A DNA stretch of 10,142 nt, from positions 1 to 10,142 of the forward strand of contig JBKPDV010000206.1 of the NCBI GenBank assembly GCA_046728075.1. Reading direction: 5' to 3'. The translations under genes were made by a program, and so were the position numbers. This document shows positions 6,973 through 10,142 of this stretch, piece by piece. Position 1 is the first letter of the stretch. Each line of letters starts with the position of its first letter. This DNA comes from JBKPDV01 sp046728075. GTDB lineage: Bacteria; Acidobacteriota; Thermoanaerobaculia; UBA5066; Gp7-AA6. Below the pieces are notes generated by a model. The model was not told the DNA's origin and searched no databases. It saw only the letters and a program-made list of their open reading frames with translations.

Positions 6973-8375
6973 CGGCCCGCGGGGTCTCTCCGGCTCGCGC
7001 CGCGGCGGTCGGAGTCCTGAGAGACGTTCTCGAGAAGGGGAAGCGGGCGACGCCGATTCTGACCGATCGCTCCGCCGCTCTCGGAGCGACGGACGCCAAC
7101 CTCATGCGGGAGCTGACTCTCGGAGTTCTGCGCTGGAAGTCCGCCCTGGACCTCGAGCTCGCTTCCTCGATTTCTTTTCCCCTCTCGAGGCTGGCCCCGA
7201 ATCTCCGAGAGATCCTCGAAGTCGCTCTCTACCAGATCCGTTTTCTGGACCGCGTTCCGAATCACGCGGCGGTCGATGAGGCCGTGCGCCAGGCGCGCGA
7301 GAGCGGCGGCGTGCGCGCCGCCAAATTCGCCAACGCGGTCCTGCGCAACCTCTTGCGCAGTTCCGGCGCGCGCCAAGCGAGAGCGCCGGCGCAGGGACTC
7401 CCTCTCCCTCCGGGAGAGGGGCGGGGTGAGGGGGATTCCGAAGCCGCAAAGTCCCTGGCTCTGTCCTTCTCTCACCCCGAATTTCTCGTCGACCGTTGGA
7501 TCGAGCGCTTCGGCCTCGAGGCGACCCGGGCCATCCTGCAAGCCGACAACCAGCCCTCGGATCTCGACCTGCTGACGAACTCTCGGCAAGGCGATCGCGA
7601 GGCGCTCGCCCGAGCCCTCGAAGCGGAGGGAATCGAAACAGAGATTTCCGCGGTCTCGCCGCTGGGCCTCTCCGTCAAGCGGGGGAATGCCCTTCGCTCC
7701 CCGCTTTTCGCGGCGGGCCGGTTCACCGTTCAGGACGTCGGCGCGCAGGCGCTGCCGTTGTTGATGCCGTCCGGCGACACGCTCGTCGATCTCGCGGCGG
7801 CCCCGGGAGGCAAATCTTTCGCGGCCCTCCTCCTCGGCAGGGCCCGGCGCGCGATCGCGCTCGACCGGTCTCCCGGGCGGCTTCGCCTTGTCTGGGAGAA
7901 CCGGCGGCGGCTCCAGATCGACGAAGTGCATCCCGCGGCGGCGGACGTGAAGAATCCACCTTTGCCCGCGGGCCGCTTCGAGCGGATTCTCTTCGACGCG
8001 CCCTGTAGCGGAACCGGGACTCTCCGGAAAAATCCGGAGATCCGCTATCGCCTGACGCCGGCGGCCATCGATGGCCTGGCCCTGGCTCAACGCGACGGCC
8101 TGCGCTCCGCGGCGCGGCTCCTGGCGCCGGGAGGCTACCTTCTCTATTCGACCTGCAGCCTGGAACGGGAAGAAAACGAAGCGGTCGTCGACGATGTCCT
8201 CTCGGCGGACCCGACCCTGGAGCTCGCTCCGATCGCGGCCTTGCCCGGTCAGGCGCCGTTTGTCGCCGGCGCGCGCTTTCAGATGCTCCCAGGCCCTGCC
8301 AGCGACGGATTCACGGCGCACCTGCTGCGAAAGAGATCGGCGGGACCCTTCGCTCCGACCGCGCCGGGGAGATGA
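6969..8375 (+). CDS. rsmB: 16S rRNA (cytosine-967-C5)-methyltransferase RsmB
   Basis: 468 residues versus 429 in E. coli. It makes m5C967 in 16S rRNA using SAM. Residues 1 to about 130 form the NusB-like RNA-binding domain, ending in Phe-Ala-Asn-Ala-Val-Leu-Arg (about 120-126). The methyltransferase domain begins near His169-Pro170. SAM motif I is Asp274-Leu-Ala-Ala-Ala-Pro-Gly-Gly-Lys282. The motif IV cysteine is Cys346 (Asp-Ala-Pro-Cys-Ser-Gly-Thr-Gly) and the motif VI cysteine is Cys396 (Thr-Cys-Ser), 50 apart as in E. coli. The start is GTG 6969, which shares bases with the fmt TGA (GTGA); the frame is open further upstream but that part is the shadow of fmt. The interdomain linker is about 21 residues longer than in E. 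coli and contains a REP-like palindrome read in frame. The last 65 bp overlap the convergent DUF2059 gene. Confidence 0.96.
   Translation: MTARGVSPARAAAVGVLRDVLEKGKRATPILTDRSAALGATDANLMRELTLGVLRWKSALDLELASSISFPLSRLAPNLREILEVALYQIRFLDRVPNHAAVDEAVRQARESGGVRAAKFANAVLRNLLRSSGARQARAPAQGLPLPPGEGRGEGDSEAAKSLALSFSHPEFLVDRWIERFGLEATRAILQADNQPSDLDLLTNSRQGDREALARALEAEGIETEISAVSPLGLSVKRGNALRSPLFAAGRFTVQDVGAQALPLLMPSGDTLVDLAAAPGGKSFAALLLGRARRAIALDRSPGRLRLVWENRRRLQIDEVHPAAADVKNPPLPAGRFERILFDAPCSGTGTLRKNPEIRYRLTPAAIDGLALAQRDGLRSAARLLAPGGYLLYSTCSLEREENEAVVDDVLSADPTLELAPIAALPGQAPFVAGARFQMLPGPASDGFTAHLLRKRSAGPFAPTAPGR
7398..7436. repeat. REP-like GC-rich palindromic element inside rsmB
   Basis: CCCTCTCCC (7400-7408) and GGGAGAGGG (7412-7420) make a perfect 9-bp stem with a 3-nt loop. 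They are followed by GCGGGGTGAGGG, the 3' flank usual for the widespread proteobacterial-style intergenic palindrome of this kind. In the rsmB frame it encodes Leu-Pro-Leu-Pro-Pro-Gly-Glu-Gly-Arg-Gly-Glu-Gly (residues 144-155), a peptide I know mainly as a by-product of translating such elements. It sits between the two RsmB domains and leaves the frame intact. Identity as a mobile-type repeat rests on sequence resemblance. Confidence 0.7.
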
Positions 8376-8826
8376 GCTTGCGGGAGCGAAGCTCCTTCTC
8401 GATCTCCTCGCCCTTTCGGCGGCCCCATTCCTGTCCGATCGCCATGCTTTCGCTCAACACCTTCGGCATCGTCGACAGAACACGCTGTCCGAGGGGAGAC
8501 TGGTAGAACTGGACGATCCCCTTGAGGTCTTCGGCGGAGTAGTACTTGTCGTAGATCGGGACGAGTTTCTCGGTGAGCTCGCTGACATCGAATCTTCGCT
8601 CGAGCTCGCGCCAGACGTCGTCTCCAGCGCTCGGGGCCATTTTCCGGAAGGAATCGAAGATCTGGTGTTTCATCTGCTCCATCAGGTCGGTCGTGCCCAC
8701 CGTCTTCAAGAGTTCTCGAATCAACGCTTCCTTTGAATTCGACGGCGTCGGTTCGGGTTGCGCGGCGGTCACGAAGAATGGCGTCAGGAGAAGAAGAGAA
8801 ACCCAGACTCCCGCCCTCATGCGCAT
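8311..8826 (-). CDS. Exported DUF2059-domain protein
   Basis: 171 residues. The N-terminus (Met-Arg-Met-Arg, then a hydrophobic stretch to about residue 18, then Thr-Ala-Ala-Gln) is a classic Sec signal peptide with probable cleavage near Ala20-Ala21, so the protein should be periplasmic or secreted. The mature part carries the DUF2059 pattern: a helical N-terminal half with Met-Glu-Gln-Met, then Tyr-Ser-Ala-Glu-Asp-Leu-Lys-Gly-Ile-Val and Phe-Tyr-Gln-Ser-Pro-Leu-Gly-Gln. The biochemical role of this family is not established. The ATG at 8826 is chosen over the longer open frame because GGAG stands 5 nt upstream and the signal peptide begins there; a second ATG at 8820 is possible. A TAATAT hexamer (plus-strand 8865-8870) about 38 nt upstream may be its -10 box. 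The C-terminal tail overlaps rsmB by 65 bp. Confidence 0.9.
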   Translation of the reverse strand: MRMRAGVWVSLLLLTPFFVTAAQPEPTPSNSKEALIRELLKTVGTTDLMEQMKHQIFDSFRKMAPSAGDDVWRELERRFDVSELTEKLVPIYDKYYSAEDLKGIVQFYQSPLGQRVLSTMPKVLSESMAIGQEWGRRKGEEIEKELRSRKLISPARSERRVPPISFAAGAP

Positions 8827-8864
8827 AGGGACTCCTTTCGTTCTCGCAACGTCCCGACGGTTCC

Positions 8865-8870
8865 ATATTA
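8865..8870 (-). promoter_or_regulatory. Putative -10 box of the DUF2059 gene
   Basis: On the minus strand TAATAT would place transcription start near 8858, giving a leader of about 32 nt that includes the GGAG ribosome site (5 nt from the ATG at 8826). No recognisable -35 hexamer stands at 16-18 nt. This is the only unit-leading gene in the window with a conventional Shine-Dalgarno arrangement. Confidence 0.4.
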
Positions 8871-8908
8871 AGTCGCTTCGGTCGAGCGCCGGAGCCGGAG
8901 CGCGCGGG

Positions 8909-8914
8909 TACAAT
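8909..8914 (+). promoter_or_regulatory. Putative -10 box of the aminotransferase gene
   Basis: TACAAT matches TATAAT at five of six bases and ends 9 nt before the ATG at 8924, predicting a transcript with a leader of only about 3 nt. No Shine-Dalgarno is visible in the intervening bases (CCGCGACCG) and no good -35 is seen. The 97-bp gap to the divergent DUF2059 gene holds both putative promoters. Confidence 0.4.
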
Positions 8915-8923
8915 CCGCGACCG

Positions 8924-10048
8924 ATGGTCCCGGCGCCTCCGATTCCGATGCTGGACTTGACACGCTCCGACGAGACGTTGAAGCGGGAAATCGCACGCGC
9001 CGTGGCGGAGATCTTCGCGACGGGCCGATTCATCCTGGGACCCGCCGTGGAATCCTTCGAGAAGGCCTTCGCCCGCGAGCTAGGAGTCGAGCATGCGGTC
9101 TTCGTTTCTTCGGGCACGGACGCGCTGCTGGTCGCGCTGATGGCCCTGGGTGTCTCGCCCGGAGACGAGGTCATTACCTCACCCTTCACCTTCTTCGCTT
9201 CGGCTAGCACCGTGGCGCGGCTCTGTGCCCGGCCGGTCTTCGTGGACATCGAGCCCGGGTCGTTCAACCTGGACGCGTCGCGGCTCGAAGGAGCGATCAC
9301 GCCGCGCACGCGCGCGATTCAGCCCGTTCACCTCTACGGCCAGTGCGCCGACATGGAAACGATCCTCGAAGTGGCAGAGCGCCGGAAGATTCCGGTGCTG
9401 GAAGATGCCTGCCAGGCGGTCGGGGCGGCTCACCAGGGGCGCGCCGCCGGGTCGATGGGGCTTCTCGCCGCGTTCTCCTTTTATCCGACGAAGAACCTCG
9501 GCGCCGCCGGCGACGCGGGAGCGGTGACCACGAACGACGACGCCCTGGCGGAGCTCGTTCGAAGCCTGCGGGTCCACGGTTCGCCTCACACCTATCACCA
9601 CGAGCGCGTCGGGGGAAACTTCCGCGGGGACGCGCTGCAGGCGGCCGTGCTGTCGGCGAAGCTGCCGTGGCTTCCGCTCTGGAACGAGCGACGCCGCGCG
9701 ATCGCCGCCCGTTACGCGGAGCTTCTGGCCGGCGCGGCAACGGAGGGTCGGGTGCGCCTGCCGGCGGAGGCTTCGGGGAATCGGCACGTCTACCACCAGT
9801 ACGTCGTGCGCGTTCCCAACCGCGACGCGGTACGGGCGCGGCTGGCGAAGGACGGCATCTCGAGCGCGGTCTTCTATCCAGTGCCGCTGCACCTGCAGGA
9901 ATGTTTCCGCGACCTCGGATACCGCGAGGGGTCTTTTCCGGAGGCGGAGCGGGCGGCCAGAGAAGTCCTCGCCCTGCCGATTTTTCCCGAGCTCGGCGAC
10001 GAGGAAATCGAGCGGGTGGCCGCGAGCCTTTTAGCGGCGCTTTCGTAG
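8924..10048 (+). CDS. DegT/DnrJ/EryC1/StrS-family PLP-dependent sugar aminotransferase
   Basis: 374 residues, the normal family length. These enzymes transfer an amino group, usually from glutamate, to nucleotide-linked keto-sugars in the cytosol for surface polysaccharide or secondary-metabolite sugars. The family is shown by Met-Leu-Asp-Leu near the start, Ser-Ser-Gly-Thr-Asp-Ala (62-67, phosphate binding) and Glu160-Asp161-Ala-Cys-Gln-Ala (Asp161 facing the PLP ring nitrogen). Ser-Phe-Tyr-Pro-Thr-Lys190-Asn-Leu-Gly carries the Schiff-base lysine. A later Gly-Asn-Phe-Arg-Gly-Asp-Ala-Leu-Gln-Ala-Ala motif and a C-terminal Leu-Pro-Ile-Phe-Pro-Glu-Leu stretch complete the pattern. The exact sugar is not predictable. 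The ATG at 8924 is preferred; ATG 8948 (Met-Leu-Asp-Leu) is an alternative. The longer open frame upstream is antisense to the DUF2059 gene and is rejected. No other sugar-pathway gene is adjacent within the window. Confidence 0.95.
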   Translation: MVPAPPIPMLDLTRSDETLKREIARAVAEIFATGRFILGPAVESFEKAFARELGVEHAVFVSSGTDALLVALMALGVSPGDEVITSPFTFFASASTVARLCARPVFVDIEPGSFNLDASRLEGAITPRTRAIQPVHLYGQCADMETILEVAERRKIPVLEDACQAVGAAHQGRAAGSMGLLAAFSFYPTKNLGAAGDAGAVTTNDDALAELVRSLRVHGSPHTYHHERVGGNFRGDALQAAVLSAKLPWLPLWNERRRAIAARYAELLAGAATEGRVRLPAEASGNRHVYHQYVVRVPNRDAVRARLAKDGISSAVFYPVPLHLQECFRDLGYREGSFPEAERAAREVLALPIFPELGDEEIERVAASLLAALS

Positions 10049-10136
10049 GACTGAGGACTCCAATGGCTTGAGCCGGAACGCGACTTCGTGGCGTCAGCCG
10101 CTCGAGTCCTCCGTCCTCAGTCCTCGGTCCTCAGTC
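10048..10136. repeat. Inverted repeat built from GTCCTCN tandem heptads
   Basis: The right arm 10104-10136 contains four tandem heptads (GTCCTCC, GTCCTCA, GTCCTCG, GTCCTCA at 10106-10133). The left arm GGACTGAGGAC (10048-10058) is the exact reverse complement of GTCCTCAGTCC at 10113-10123 and can also pair with neighbouring heptads in shifted registers. The left arm begins on the last base of the aminotransferase stop codon. The ~45-nt centre shows no gene. No T-tract is present, so a factor-independent terminator is not supported. The element runs close to the window edge and may continue beyond it. Confidence 0.75.
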
Positions 10137-10142
10137 GAGGAT

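Noticed and set aside
6747..8321. 524-codon minus-strand frame opposite fmt and rsmB
   Set aside because: Both sense genes have intact catalytic motifs; the antisense product is Arg/Glu/Gly-rich shadow sequence.
8573..8923. Upstream extension of the aminotransferase frame
   Set aside because: It is antisense to the DUF2059 gene and crosses both putative promoters; family homology begins at 8924-8948.
8827..9309. Upstream extension of the DUF2059 frame on the minus strand
   Set aside because: It would bury the signal peptide and is antisense to the aminotransferase; GGAG before 8826 marks the start.

Overview
The window is a gene-dense, high-GC bacterial chromosomal segment. It holds eight complete protein genes and one truncated one, with short or absent intergenic gaps, TTG/GTG/ATG starts and 4-bp stop/start overlaps. 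Gene content is mostly housekeeping: chromosome segregation, initiator-tRNA formylation, rRNA methylation, envelope glycosylation. No phage, transposon, CRISPR or toxin genes are visible. High GC, a signal-peptide DUF2059 protein, a YfhO-type membrane protein and heptanucleotide intergenic repeats fit a Gram-negative-type, possibly acidobacterial, environmental lineage. That taxonomic guess is an inference of low confidence.

Layout. 1-642 (+): C-terminal part of an MBL-fold hydrolase whose start lies outside the window. 657-2624 (+): YfhO-family polytopic membrane protein, 14 bp downstream. 2572-3027 (-): thioredoxin-type arsenate reductase ArsC, convergent with the YfhO gene and overlapping it by 53 bp. 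3028-3174: divergent regulatory gap carrying a large inverted repeat made of heptads. 3175-5499 (+): FtsK DNA translocase. 5496-5903 (+): small three-helix membrane protein, start/stop-coupled to ftsK. 5904-6042: short leader. 6043-6972 (+): fmt. 6969-8375 (+): rsmB, coupled by a GTGA overlap. 8311-8826 (-): exported DUF2059 protein, convergent with rsmB and overlapping it by 65 bp. 8827-8923: divergent promoter gap. 8924-10048 (+): DegT/DnrJ/EryC1/StrS sugar aminotransferase. 10048-10142: a second heptad-based inverted repeat.

How the genes relate: fmt and rsmB are a common bacterial pair serving translation initiation and 16S rRNA maturation. ftsK and the small membrane protein look like one translation-coupled unit at the division septum or inner membrane. 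The YfhO protein and the sugar aminotransferase both point to surface glycan metabolism but are not adjacent. ArsC stands alone, without other ars genes.

I found no multi-gene undescribed system. The most interesting signals are structural. (i) Several unit-leading genes lack a usable Shine-Dalgarno and instead have a TANNNT-type -10 box ending 6-9 nt before the start codon, suggesting leaderless or near-leaderless transcripts. (ii) Two unrelated-sequence inverted repeats are both built from 7-nt tandem units. (iii) A REP-like GC-rich palindrome sits in frame inside rsmB, in the interdomain linker.
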